This document shows positions 43,236-51,864 of a stretch of 60,422 nucleotides of DNA, piece by piece; within the stretch, counting starts at the first letter, position 1, and the number at the start of each line of letters is the position of its first letter. Made by a program: the position numbers and the translations under genes. Under the pieces are notes generated by a model, which was not told where the DNA came from, did no database searches, and saw only the letters and a list, made by a program, of their open reading frames with translations. Origin of the DNA: Thermoplasmataceae archaeon (GTDB lineage: Archaea; Thermoplasmatota; Thermoplasmata; Thermoplasmatales; Thermoplasmataceae); the NCBI GenBank assembly GCA_038729425.1, contig JAVYSB010000001.1, positions 1-60,422 on the forward strand. Direction: 5' to 3'.

Positions 43236-44135
43236 ATGCCCATATGTCCTGTATGCGACGCTGAATTCCCCATGAATAATTACGAAGATATGGCATATCA
43301 CTTCCACCAGTATGCTGAAAAGAGTGACTCCCTTCACGTTTCTTGGCTGAACAGGAATATAACCAAGAATAAGGCTCCCCACCTGGATCTTGCACAGAAG
43401 CTTGCCGGATACTATCATCTGAGTGATGGTGACCTGAAAAACTGGATAATTAGGGATTTTATCAGAAGATTCCGTGGTGACATGCCCCACCCATTCATTC
43501 TCTCCATGCAGGCATACAACCCAGATGTCATGAAAGGATATGTTGTGGAGCATCACCATTTTCTAAAGCAGTGGATAAAATCATGCTCCTACGTCATTGC
43601 CAAGACCGACTTTGAGGACGTTCAGTCTTACGAGCTGGATAACATAATGACAGAGCTTCATGGTTATGGAAGCGAAGAACCGTCACATCACGAGCTGCTC
43701 ATAAGGATGGGTGAGGCACTTGGCATGAGTAGGGAGTATATACTCTCTGAAAAACCGCTGAAAGCCACAGCCAGTGCCACCAGAACATGGGATCAGCTCG
43801 CAAGAAATGAGAGTTGGATCCGGGTAATGGCGGCGATGCATTCTCTAGAGCTAATAGCAAACAGGGACCTGGGCAGGTATGGGGCAAAATACCAGTATTT
43901 CAATCCCGATTTTCTCCTCATGAATAATATCCCCACCTCGGTGAAGAATTTTCTCAGGGAAGGGTATGAGGCGGACGTTTCTCATTCCTATATTGCGCTG
44001 GACCTTGTAGAAAAATACAGGAAGCCAGAAGACACAGAGGGCATACAGTACGCCTACCTGAAGTCCGTTGACGCTTTCAGCAGCTATCTAGAGGCAAGAC
44101 TTGAGAGGGGTGAGAGCTTTGGAAACAAACAATAA
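43236..44135 (+). CDS. C2H2 zinc-finger plus haem-oxygenase-fold protein
   Basis: A 299-residue protein. Residues 1-30 form a small zinc finger (C4 and C7 in CPVC, H22 and H24 in YHFHQ). Residues 75-270 are all-helical with TenA/PqqC/haem-oxygenase-like features: VVEHHHFLKQW, E140 in MTELHG, H151-H152, E205 in SLELIAN, and D247-x2-H250 in EADVSHSYIALDLVEKY. This is the ligand pattern of iron-containing redox enzymes. The chosen start drops 55 upstream codons of the open frame because they overlap the serS promoter and lack family-like sequence. The next gene overlaps its end. Confidence 0.7.
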   Translation: MPICPVCDAEFPMNNYEDMAYHFHQYAEKSDSLHVSWLNRNITKNKAPHLDLAQKLAGYYHLSDGDLKNWIIRDFIRRFRGDMPHPFILSMQAYNPDVMKGYVVEHHHFLKQWIKSCSYVIAKTDFEDVQSYELDNIMTELHGYGSEEPSHHELLIRMGEALGMSREYILSEKPLKATASATRTWDQLARNESWIRVMAAMHSLELIANRDLGRYGAKYQYFNPDFLLMNNIPTSVKNFLREGYEADVSHSYIALDLVEKYRKPEDTEGIQYAYLKSVDAFSSYLEARLERGESFGNKQ

Positions 44136-44412
44136 GGAAGGTTGCGCGCTCTGTGATGCCACATGGGGGGAGTATTACCGGGAGATTGACGGGGAGAAGA
44201 TGTTATTCTGCTGTAACATCTGCGCGGACATTTTCGGAAACATGGTGGCAGAGATAAAAAGGAGAACGGGGTGGAACAGCATTGATTACGTTGAACTTGT
44301 TGGGAATTATTCATCGGGTAGAAACTGTAAGGCCAGAAATGGTGGTTCTGAATACAAATACTATTTCAGAACGTACTCAGACGGAAGACTGATGAAATTT
44401 GAGGACAGATGA
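44101..44412 (+). CDS. Ta0938-family small cysteine-rich protein
   Basis: A protein of about 100 residues resembling Ta0938 of Thermoplasma acidophilum. Zinc-type Cys pairs are GCALCDA (near 15-18) and FCCNIC (near 37-41), followed by helix ADIFGNMVAEIKRR and a beta-rich end (EYKYYFRTYSDGRLMKFED). Function unknown. Possible starts are TTG 44101, GTG 44110 and TTG 44119; GAGGGGTG around 44103-44110 favours the last as a ribosome-site-driven start. The gene overlaps the preceding haem-oxygenase-fold gene by 17-35 bases, suggesting coupled translation. Confidence 0.7.
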   Translation: MRGVRALETNNKEGCALCDATWGEYYREIDGEKMLFCCNICADIFGNMVAEIKRRTGWNSIDYVELVGNYSSGRNCKARNGGSEYKYYFRTYSDGRLMKFEDR

Positions 44413-44448
44413 TTTATTCGAGTGGTGGAACGAATGCTGTGAAACAAC

Positions 44449-45108
44449 TTAATCTGTTTTGGACCAGCCAAGCGCGCCGTCATCATCCCTTCTGTCTGCC
44501 GTGAATGGCGTTACACTTCTCTCGTGTATTTCCACCTTGGGTCTTTTCCATGAAGGGGCCCCGGCGTTGTTATTGATGTAACCATAGTTGAAATTCTCCT
44601 CAGATATCTTCATTGAAGAAACGAATCCACCAACATAGCTGAATATGGTCAAAGTTGCGATCGCACTGGGCAGGATTACTGCTACGGTTTTCACAAAGCC
44701 ATAATAGGTGTTGAGGTCGGTCGCGACATTGGACACAATGAAGAGAGATGAGGATGAAGCAGTCACAACACCATTCCTGAGATATGCTGAAACGTCCCCA
44801 AGGGGACCGCTAGTGAACGGGGCAAGCGAAAGCATAGCAAATGTGATCAGGGCGTCCGCGATAAGGGCCGTCATGAGTGACTTACCCACTGAACCGGATT
44901 TTCTTCCAGCCAGATAACCCGCAATGCCTGGGCCCGCGACAGGAATCCACCAGAGAAGCATTGAAAACAAGAGCGCATAGGCGATACCCTTCGGCTGTGA
45001 ATAACTCAAGGATGTCTTTTTTTGCCTCTTTTTTTCTAGACGAAAGATGCTCTTCAGTCTCATTTTCTCAGTAATATCTTCCCAAACGGAACGCTTCCAT
45101 CCTGTCAT
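44449..45108 (-). CDS. small polytopic membrane protein, unknown function
   Basis: A 219-residue protein. A basic N-terminus (KSIFRLEKKRQKK) is followed by helices at about 42-70 (IAYALLFSMLLWWIPVAGPGIAGYLAG), 80-98 (LMTALIADALITFAML), 115-130 and 143-168, then a charged tail. The WIPVAGPGIAGYLAGRKSG turn resembles the glycine-rich DUF5518-like archaeal membrane proteins. No catalytic residues seen. It converges on the Ta0938-type gene. Confidence 0.6.
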   Translation of the reverse strand: MTGWKRSVWEDITEKMRLKSIFRLEKKRQKKTSLSYSQPKGIAYALLFSMLLWWIPVAGPGIAGYLAGRKSGSVGKSLMTALIADALITFAMLSLAPFTSGPLGDVSAYLRNGVVTASSSSLFIVSNVATDLNTYYGFVKTVAVILPSAIATLTIFSYVGGFVSSMKISEENFNYGYINNNAGAPSWKRPKVEIHERSVTPFTADRRDDDGALGWSKTD

Positions 45109-45177
45109 ACCGTGTCAGACATGACACGACGAAGGAGTATATGAATCTATCTTTCCCTAACGCTGGGATGTTCCCGA

Positions 45178-46392
45178 TCATGCACCGTACTTTTCAGCTC
45201 TGTCGGAAAGTTGCATAAGATATGGCATCACATCAACACTTCTGAGCCTCAGCGCAGAACTCTGAGCACTTATCTCATCAAACTGTATGACGTTGTCCGC
45301 AACGGTTCCGTCGGTGTAGAAGAGTATTGGAACTGGATCTCCGGAATGATCCTTAACAGAACACGGAGTGCTGTGGTCTCCGGTGACACATACAACTGTG
45401 TCCTGTGAGAGATGTTTCAGCTGACCGAGCGCAAGGTCAATCTTCTCTATCACGTCCCTTTTGAGTCCAGGGTCGCCATCATGTCCGGCTATGTCAGTTG
45501 CCTTTACGTTCACCAGAACATAATCATATTTCCTCAGCGCGTCAACGGCGCCCCTTATCTTTCCCTCATAATCGGTATCTACTCTTCCGGTTACACCGGG
45601 AACTTTAATTGGATCGATGCCTGCGAGTTTACATATCCCCGAAATCATTGGGATACCCACGACACAGGAACCCTTCATTCCAAACTTGTCCTGGAATAAT
45701 TCCAGTTTTGGAGCGATCCCAGCACCCCGGAGAAGGAGTTCATTGCCTGGTGGGAGACCCTGCCTTATCCTATCATGATTTACTTCATGTTCATCCAATA
45801 TTTTCCGGGATTCAACTATAAATTTGTTTATAACAGATGCTGTAAATTCCCCGTCATCTTTTGTTGCGCTCACGCTGGTAACCTTTCTTCCAGCTTCGTG
45901 CGGGTCTGAATCTGTCACGTTTGGGGAAAGACCTTCTCCATGCATTACAAGGGCAGCCCTATGCTCCACTCCTTCCTTTACGTGAAATTCAACGCCGTTT
46001 ATCTCCATATTAAGCGCCTTCGCCAGTTCAGCTGTACCGCTTGTGATCCTCCCCGCCCTCCTATCGAGTATGCGCATGGAATCGTCTCTTGATGCAAAAT
46101 TAGCACGGAATGCAATATCTCCTGCAAGAACGTCCATTCCAAGCCCCATGGCCTCGAATGGGCCCCTTCCCGTATATACGGATACAGGATCATATCCCAG
46201 GAGTGAGAGGTGAGAAGTGTCAGATCCAGCGCGGATCCCAGGAGAAATGGGATGTTGCAGGCCGTTTATTCCCTTGGTAGCCATGTAATTGAGATTAGGC
46301 CTGAAAGCAGCCTGCAGGGCTGTCATGTTTCCAAGTTCCCAGTTCGGTCTGTCTCCTAACCCATCAAGGATCACGAGCAATATCTTTTTCAT
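45178..46392 (-). CDS. apgM: cofactor-independent phosphoglycerate mutase, archaeal type
   Basis: A 404-residue ApgM of the alkaline-phosphatase superfamily, which interconverts 3- and 2-phosphoglycerate in glycolysis and gluconeogenesis. It has the start ILLVILDGLGDRP (first metal Asp), AGSDTSHLSLLGYDP (catalytic Ser region), GRGPFEAMGLGM, and the late metal ligands TDIAGHDGDPG and VTGDHSTPCSVKDHSGDPVP. Length and motifs are those of archaeal ApgM. Confidence 0.95.
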   Translation of the reverse strand: MKKILLVILDGLGDRPNWELGNMTALQAAFRPNLNYMATKGINGLQHPISPGIRAGSDTSHLSLLGYDPVSVYTGRGPFEAMGLGMDVLAGDIAFRANFASRDDSMRILDRRAGRITSGTAELAKALNMEINGVEFHVKEGVEHRAALVMHGEGLSPNVTDSDPHEAGRKVTSVSATKDDGEFTASVINKFIVESRKILDEHEVNHDRIRQGLPPGNELLLRGAGIAPKLELFQDKFGMKGSCVVGIPMISGICKLAGIDPIKVPGVTGRVDTDYEGKIRGAVDALRKYDYVLVNVKATDIAGHDGDPGLKRDVIEKIDLALGQLKHLSQDTVVCVTGDHSTPCSVKDHSGDPVPILFYTDGTVADNVIQFDEISAQSSALRLRSVDVMPYLMQLSDRAEKYGA

Positions 46393-46449
46393 GAAAATGT
46401 GATAGTAAATTCATTTATAATCACTGCGCAGGCTGAGGCTAAATATAGA

Positions 46450-46794
46450 TCATTTGACTATTTTTTTACCAGCCCTGTTCCATGAACGCATTCCCCCCTC
46501 AAGATGACTGACATTATTGATGCCGTTCCTGATAAGGGTGGCAGCAGCTGCCCTGCTTCTATGACCTGTGGCGCAGACAAGAACATAGTGCCTGTCCTTT
46601 TCTAGATCGCCCACAATGCTCTTGATTGTGCTCAATGGCTGGAGCTTGGTCCCTTCTATGTGCCCCCTCGAGTATTCCGCGTGGGTCCTGGTATCAAGGG
46701 CTATAACGTCATCCCGCTTCAGCTTCTGTTCAAACTCGTCCGGGGAGAGGTCCTGAAGCAGTTCCGGTTTCCTGAAAAAATCAAGAATACTCAT
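46450..46794 (-). CDS. single-domain rhodanese-like protein
   Basis: A 114-residue rhodanese domain. The active-site loop is LVCATGHRSR with the catalytic Cys. The lead ALDTRTHAEYSRGHIEGT and the end HLEGGMRSWNRAG are typical. It probably transfers or senses sulfane sulfur in the cytoplasm. It stands alone between apgM and ahcY with its own spacing. Confidence 0.9.
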   Translation of the reverse strand: MSILDFFRKPELLQDLSPDEFEQKLKRDDVIALDTRTHAEYSRGHIEGTKLQPLSTIKSIVGDLEKDRHYVLVCATGHRSRAAAATLIRNGINNVSHLEGGMRSWNRAGKKIVK

Positions 46795-46891
46795 TGCTGG
46801 CTAATATCATCGGCTATAAATCCATTGCTAAAAGCTTAGTGAATATGAAAAATAGGTGGGAAAAGTGCTTCAGTATTAGAAACCCGTTCGA

Positions 46892-48121
46892 TTATGTACC
46901 TTCTTCCCAAGAGTTTGCGTACCTTACCTGATCAGGAGTGAGGGAGTCAATCCTTACGCCAAGAGCCTGCAACTTGGCCTGGGCAACATATGAATCGATA
47001 CTCTCAGGTACAGGATACACCTTGTTTTCGAGATCCCTGTAGTGCTTGGACAGGTACTCTGCAACAAGCGCCTGGAGCGAAAAGCTCATGTCCATGATCT
47101 CTACTGGGTGACCCTGCCCGGATGACAGGTTGACAAGTCTTCCATCGGCGATCAGGTTCACTGTGTTTCCATTCTCAAGCTTGTATTTCTTGACGCTTTC
47201 CCTGACCGGTACCATCCCCATACTCCTTGATTCTAAGTCCTTCACCGTGATCTCGTTGTTGAAGTGACCTGCGTTAGCGAGTATGACGTCCTTCTTTGCA
47301 TTGAGCATGTGCTCATAGGTAACCACGTCTTTCATCCCAGTAGCAGTGATTACCATGTCCGCGCTCTTTATGGCATCCTCCATACGCTCAATGACAAAAC
47401 CTTCCATCATGGCTTCGTTAGCCTTCACAGGATCTATCTCGGTCACCGTGACCTTTGCACCCATGCCCTTCATCCTGAGCGCAATTCCCTTCCCGCAGTA
47501 TCCATAGCCGGCTACCACCACTTTCTTTCCAGCTATGATGACATTTGTTGCATTCATGATCCCGTCAAGTGTACTCTGGCCAGTTCCATATCTGTTGTCA
47601 AAAAGGTGCTTCATCTGTGCATCATTTACGTCGAACATTGGGAACTTAAGGGCTCCAGCCTTCTCCATTGCCTTAAGCCTTACAACCCCAGTGGTAGTTT
47701 CTTCGTTACCGCCAATAACATTGTCCAGCAGTTCTCTTCTTTCGCCATGAACAAGCTTCACAAGATCGCCACCATCGTCCACTATTATATCCGGACCGAT
47801 ATCCAGTGCCCTGTTCAGATATTCATAGTATTCCTTCTCATCTTCTCCTTTCCTGGCGAACACGTTCATGGAATAGTCTTTCTTCAGGGAATCCACAACA
47901 CTGTCATCAGAACTTAGGGGATTGCACGAAGCCATGTTGATCTCGGCGCCACCCTCTTTCAGTAAGAGGGCAAAAATGCCTGTTTTTGCCTCAACATGCA
48001 AGGCCATAGATATCTTGAGTCCCTTGAATGGTTTATCCTTTATAAATCTCGGACGTATCTGAGACGTCACATCCATATGCTCTCTTGCCCACTGGAGCCT
48101 TAAAAATCCCTTACTTTCCAT
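46892..48121 (-). CDS. ahcY: adenosylhomocysteinase
   Basis: A 409-residue S-adenosylhomocysteine hydrolase that recycles SAH to adenosine and homocysteine. Features: MALHVEAKTGIFALLL, VDDGGDLVKLVH, the substrate region ETTTGVVRLKAM, the NAD-binding VVVAGYGYCGKGIA, and SSGQGHPVEIMDMSF near the end. The open frame has a GTG at 48130, but GTAGGTGA there is the ribosome site. The real start is therefore ATG 48121, which overlaps the upstream reductase gene by 11 bases. Confidence 0.95.
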   Translation of the reverse strand: MESKGFLRLQWAREHMDVTSQIRPRFIKDKPFKGLKISMALHVEAKTGIFALLLKEGGAEINMASCNPLSSDDSVVDSLKKDYSMNVFARKGEDEKEYYEYLNRALDIGPDIIVDDGGDLVKLVHGERRELLDNVIGGNEETTTGVVRLKAMEKAGALKFPMFDVNDAQMKHLFDNRYGTGQSTLDGIMNATNVIIAGKKVVVAGYGYCGKGIALRMKGMGAKVTVTEIDPVKANEAMMEGFVIERMEDAIKSADMVITATGMKDVVTYEHMLNAKKDVILANAGHFNNEITVKDLESRSMGMVPVRESVKKYKLENGNTVNLIADGRLVNLSSGQGHPVEIMDMSFSLQALVAEYLSKHYRDLENKVYPVPESIDSYVAQAKLQALGVRIDSLTPDQVRYANSWEEGT

Positions 48122-48743
48122 TGAGTTCACCTACAAATTTTTTGCAATCCATTCTGTACAGCACTCCATTCCCAATAATTGTTTTCTCCAGCACCGTATC
48201 CTTAATGTCTCTCAGGCTTCGGAAGAGTGGCAGTCCATCGCTGATGATCACGTTTCCCTGATATACAAAGAACTCGTCGCACAACCCTGCATTAAGGATT
48301 TCCTCGATGACTGTCTGGCCACCTTCTATGAGCAGTTTCTTTACCCCAAGTGACCATATTTCAGAAAGTATATTCTCCGGGGTAAGCCATTGATCCGGCT
48401 TGACTATTGTCCTTGCGTTGTCGGGTTTCCTTTCACTGACCGAGGTGAAAATGATCGTTTCCACTGATCCGTCAAAAACATTGGATCCCCATGGTACTCT
48501 CATTCTACGGTCGAGAATGATCCGCTTAGGGCCCCTCTGCCTGTCGGATTTCAGCGTGAGAAACGGATTATCGTTAATTATTGTGTTGGCACCAACCAAG
48601 ATCGCGTCCACGGACTGCCTTATGCGATCCACCCGAATTATGTCAGCCTTGCAGGAAATGGACACTGGCCTACCTCCTCTCCCAGCGATCATGCCATTGA
48701 GGCTTTGTGCCACGTTTATCGTTACATGAGGTCTTCCTGCCAT
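48111..48743 (-). CDS. 2,5-diamino-6-ribosylaminopyrimidinone 5'-phosphate reductase
   Basis: A 210-residue RibD-C/DHFR-fold reductase of archaeal riboflavin synthesis. It reduces the ribosyl side chain to ribityl using NAD(P)H. Features: VTINVAQSLNGMIAG, DAILVGANTIINDNPFLT, KRIILDRRMRVP, KKLLIEGGQTVIEEIL and the late IISDGLPLF. A TGTATAATAA box on the other side of the start (48763-48772) is about 24 bases upstream on the minus strand, so the message may be leaderless. Confidence 0.9.
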   Translation of the reverse strand: MAGRPHVTINVAQSLNGMIAGRGGRPVSISCKADIIRVDRIRQSVDAILVGANTIINDNPFLTLKSDRQRGPKRIILDRRMRVPWGSNVFDGSVETIIFTSVSERKPDNARTIVKPDQWLTPENILSEIWSLGVKKLLIEGGQTVIEEILNAGLCDEFFVYQGNVIISDGLPLFRSLRDIKDTVLEKTIIGNGVLYRMDCKKFVGELNGK

Positions 48744-48762
48744 CAGACCAATTATGGCTTTT

Positions 48763-48772
48763 TGTATAATAA
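48763..48772 (-). promoter_or_regulatory. TATA box of the reductase-ahcY unit
   Basis: Minus-strand TTATTATACA lies 20-29 bases before the reductase ATG. It is the likely promoter for the reductase and ahcY together. Confidence 0.5.
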
Positions 48773-48809
48773 TGGTTCCCTGTTTATTGAAATCTTTACA
48801 GACATGGAA

Positions 48810-48821
48810 TTATATTTTAAA
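48810..48821 (+). promoter_or_regulatory. TATA box of hel308
   Basis: TTATATTTTAAA is centred 30 bases before ATG 48846 and only 15 before ATG 48831, so it supports 48846 as the start. Confidence 0.5.
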
Positions 48822-48845
48822 CGTGTAGCAATGTCAACTGTCAAG

Positions 48846-50906
48846 ATGAAAGTAAGTGATCTGGGATACCCACAAGAATTTCTTGAGGTTGCCGGCGGCG
48901 ATCTCGATCTCTATGAACATCAGGTCAAGGCCATTGAGAGCATAAGGGCCGGCAGGAACGTGCTTGTCTCGGTACCCACTGCCTCCGGAAAAACCCTAAT
49001 TGCGTACGCCGCAATCATGGAGAAGCAGAAGAAGGGGCTGAAATCACTGTACATTGTTCCATTGAAGTCCCTGGCATCAGAGAAATTTGATGATCTGAAG
49101 AAGCTTCGTAAACTCGGCTTTCGTGTCACAATTGCTGTAGGTGAAATGGATTCTTCGCCTGCGTTCATAAAGAACTACGACATAGTCGTTTGTACATCTG
49201 AGAAAGCAGATTCCATGATAAGACACGACCCTTCCATGCTTTACGACATAAGCCTCATAATTGCCGATGAGGTACATCTCATCGGTGACCCTGAGAGGGG
49301 GCCAAAACTGGAGATGGTCCTTTCCTCCTGCCTTTACCTTAATCCGGATATCTCCATCATATCGCTATCCGCCACCATTTCCAACGGGGAGGAGATCGCA
49401 AAATGGCTGAGAAGCGACCTGGTTAAAAGCGATTTCAGGCCAGTTCCGCTGAGATATGGCGTCATAAACGGTAACGAAATAGAATATTCCGATGGCAAGA
49501 TGGAAAAGGTCCGCGGGAAGGACTACCTTGAGGACATCATAAGCGAAGATGTGGAAAATGGCGGGCAGGTACTTGTTTTCGTCAATTCCAGAAGCAGGGC
49601 GGAGAACCTTGCGAAACAGCTATCCCAGGTGACTGGAAAGTACGTTTTCCTAGAGGATAGCCTGATGGATCTTGGCGATGACACAGACAGGTACCAGGAA
49701 ACTTTGAAGGGTTTACTAAGGAAAGGGGTATCATTTCACCATGCAGGTCTTTCCACCAAGGAGAGAGAAAGCGTTGAGAAACTGTTCAAGGAACGGTACA
49801 TAAAGGCACTTGTCGCGACCCCAACACTGGCTGCCGGCGTCAATCTCCCCGCAAGGACCGTTATCGTCAGGGATATGAGCAGGTTCAGTGGAGGATATAG
49901 CCAGTACATCAAGCGCATCGAGATTCTCCAGATGCTTGGAAGGGCCGGAAGGCCGAGATACGACACCGAGGGCAGGGCACTTCTGTATGCATCCACCAGC
50001 AATGCAGTAGACAAGGCCCATGAATACCTCTCTGGCGACCCTGAACCTATAATGTCAATTTTTGGGGAGAAACACGCTCTTCAGATGAACGTCCTCGCCC
50101 TAATAGCCACAGGCATTGCAAAGAACCTTGGAGAGGTGGAGAAATTCTTCGGAGAAACGTTCTACGGACAGCAGAACCGGATTTCAGATGTCTATCCAGA
50201 TCTAGAGAGAACTGTTGGCTTCCTAATTTCCGAGGATTTCATACGTGAGAGGCTGGGAACCTACGAAGCCACGACATTCGGAAAAACTGTTAGCGATCTT
50301 TATATTGAGCCAGCAACTGCAATTATACTGAGGGAATACTTTGAGAAGCCACATTCGATAGATCTTGCGCTTTTCTACATATGCCGCACGCCAGACATGG
50401 TCAATTTCTCTGCCAGATCGGCGGATGAACCCATGATATCGGAGTTCCTGGAAAGCATTGATTTCCTCGAGGCCGATGAGGAGACCTTCTCAGCCGCCAA
50501 GACAGCCATGGTTATGCGCCAGTGGATAGATGAAGTGCCTGTATTGGAAATTACTGAAAGATTCAACATAGGGCCTGGGGATGTGCAGAGCAAAATCGCC
50601 TCTGCCGACTGGATATCATACTCCCTCTCCAGGCTTGCTGAACTGTTCAAGCCCGAGATACGGGGAGACCTTGAAAGATTAAACATAAGGATCAAGGAAG
50701 GAATCAGGGAGGATGTAATTTCCCTCATCACCATACCAAACATCGGGCGCGTCAGGGCCAGGAGACTTCACAGGTCTGGGTATAGCAGTATTGAGATGGT
50801 TTCAAATGCGGATCCCGCCGACATTTCTAAGATCTTTGGGTTTTCATCGAAACTGGCAAATGATACAGTAAACCATGCAAGAAGAATTGCGGGAAGGAAA
50901 CAATGA
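48846..50906 (+). CDS. hel308: Hel308-type superfamily 2 DNA helicase
   Basis: About 686 residues of Hel308, a Ski2-like 3'-5' helicase that acts at stalled replication forks. Walker A is PTASGKT, motif II is ADEVH in LIIADEVHLIGDPERG, motif III is SLSATI, motif V includes TPTLAAGVNLPAR, and motif VI is QMLGRAGRPRYD. The C-terminal winged-helix, ratchet and helix-loop-helix domains follow (NIGRVRARRLHRSGYSS near the end). The start MKVSDLG is chosen on promoter spacing and family start. The stop overlaps trm5. Confidence 0.95.
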   Translation: MKVSDLGYPQEFLEVAGGDLDLYEHQVKAIESIRAGRNVLVSVPTASGKTLIAYAAIMEKQKKGLKSLYIVPLKSLASEKFDDLKKLRKLGFRVTIAVGEMDSSPAFIKNYDIVVCTSEKADSMIRHDPSMLYDISLIIADEVHLIGDPERGPKLEMVLSSCLYLNPDISIISLSATISNGEEIAKWLRSDLVKSDFRPVPLRYGVINGNEIEYSDGKMEKVRGKDYLEDIISEDVENGGQVLVFVNSRSRAENLAKQLSQVTGKYVFLEDSLMDLGDDTDRYQETLKGLLRKGVSFHHAGLSTKERESVEKLFKERYIKALVATPTLAAGVNLPARTVIVRDMSRFSGGYSQYIKRIEILQMLGRAGRPRYDTEGRALLYASTSNAVDKAHEYLSGDPEPIMSIFGEKHALQMNVLALIATGIAKNLGEVEKFFGETFYGQQNRISDVYPDLERTVGFLISEDFIRERLGTYEATTFGKTVSDLYIEPATAIILREYFEKPHSIDLALFYICRTPDMVNFSARSADEPMISEFLESIDFLEADEETFSAAKTAMVMRQWIDEVPVLEITERFNIGPGDVQSKIASADWISYSLSRLAELFKPEIRGDLERLNIRIKEGIREDVISLITIPNIGRVRARRLHRSGYSSIEMVSNADPADISKIFGFSSKLANDTVNHARRIAGRKQ

Positions 50907-51859
50907 CCATTCATGTCTGCGTGAAGAGTGAAAGTGCACAGAGATACATCAACGACCTGAAAAAAGCCAATATTATAAGCAGGAAATACAGGATACACAA
51001 TGCAGGTGGGAAAGTTTACATTCCAGTGAATGAGGGTTTAGAACTGCCAGATTCCATAAAGAAATTATGCGTGGACGTAGAAGGTATACCTCATGAAGTT
51101 CCCATGAAACCTGTGCCAGTTGTTGGATCATATGACGTGATCGGGCATATAGCGATCTTCAAGGGGAATGATCGGAATAAGTATCTGGACAGGGCAAGAG
51201 AGGTCCTGGAGACAAGAAGAATGATAACTACCGTTTACCTCGACCACGGCGTCAAGGGAGACAGCAGAACGCGCACGCTTGAACTTATGGCCGGGAAAGA
51301 TCTCCCGGAGGCTTTTTACCGTGAGAATGGTATAACGTTGAGGGTGAATGTAAAGGAGGCGTATTTTTCACCGAGACTCGCAACTGAGAGGCTACTTATC
51401 TCAAAGACTGTCAGGGAGAACGAAAAGGTGTGCGACATGTTTGCCGGGATCGGCCCTTTCTCTATTTCTATTGCGAAAAGGGTTAAGGCGGAAATAGTTG
51501 CCGTCGACTCAAACTGCAGGGCGATCGAGCTGCTGCAGGAAAACATCTTGCTAAACAGGATCATCGGATCAATAAAGCCCATTTGCGCTGATTCAGGGAA
51601 TGAAGTGCACAAACACGGTCTATTCGACAGAATAATAATGAATCTTCCTCACAGTGCTTTCAATTTCATCGACGAGGCAGTATCTTCCCTGAAGACCGGG
51701 GGAGTTGTCAATTATTATGAGATCAGCACGCTGGAGGGGATTATGGACAGAATGCAACTGTTTCGGGAGAAAGGGATGAAGCTCAACTGGAAAAGGGAGG
51801 TACATGGTTATTCAAAAAGTGAAAACCTCTATTCTATGGAATTTCTCAAAGTACTATAG
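50903..51859 (+). CDS. tRNA (guanine-37-N1) methyltransferase Trm5-type
   Basis: A 318-residue class I methyltransferase. The SAM site is VCDMFAGIGPFSISIAK, the acidic ribose-binding turn is IVAVDSN, and the catalytic-pocket motif is IIMNLPHSAFNFIDEA. The THUMP-like N-terminal module includes VPVVGSYDVIGHIAIF. NLPHSA fits Trm5 (m1G37) or the related Taw22 branch acting in wyosine synthesis. The ATG overlaps the hel308 stop as ATGA, so the helicase and the tRNA enzyme share an operon. Confidence 0.88.
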   Translation: MTIHVCVKSESAQRYINDLKKANIISRKYRIHNAGGKVYIPVNEGLELPDSIKKLCVDVEGIPHEVPMKPVPVVGSYDVIGHIAIFKGNDRNKYLDRAREVLETRRMITTVYLDHGVKGDSRTRTLELMAGKDLPEAFYRENGITLRVNVKEAYFSPRLATERLLISKTVRENEKVCDMFAGIGPFSISIAKRVKAEIVAVDSNCRAIELLQENILLNRIIGSIKPICADSGNEVHKHGLFDRIIMNLPHSAFNFIDEAVSSLKTGGVVNYYEISTLEGIMDRMQLFREKGMKLNWKREVHGYSKSENLYSMEFLKVL

Positions 51860-51864
51860 AAAAC

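Noticed and set aside
48705-48845. Longer N-terminus for Hel308
   Set aside because: The extra codons overlap the divergent promoter region, and family members start at MKVSDLG.
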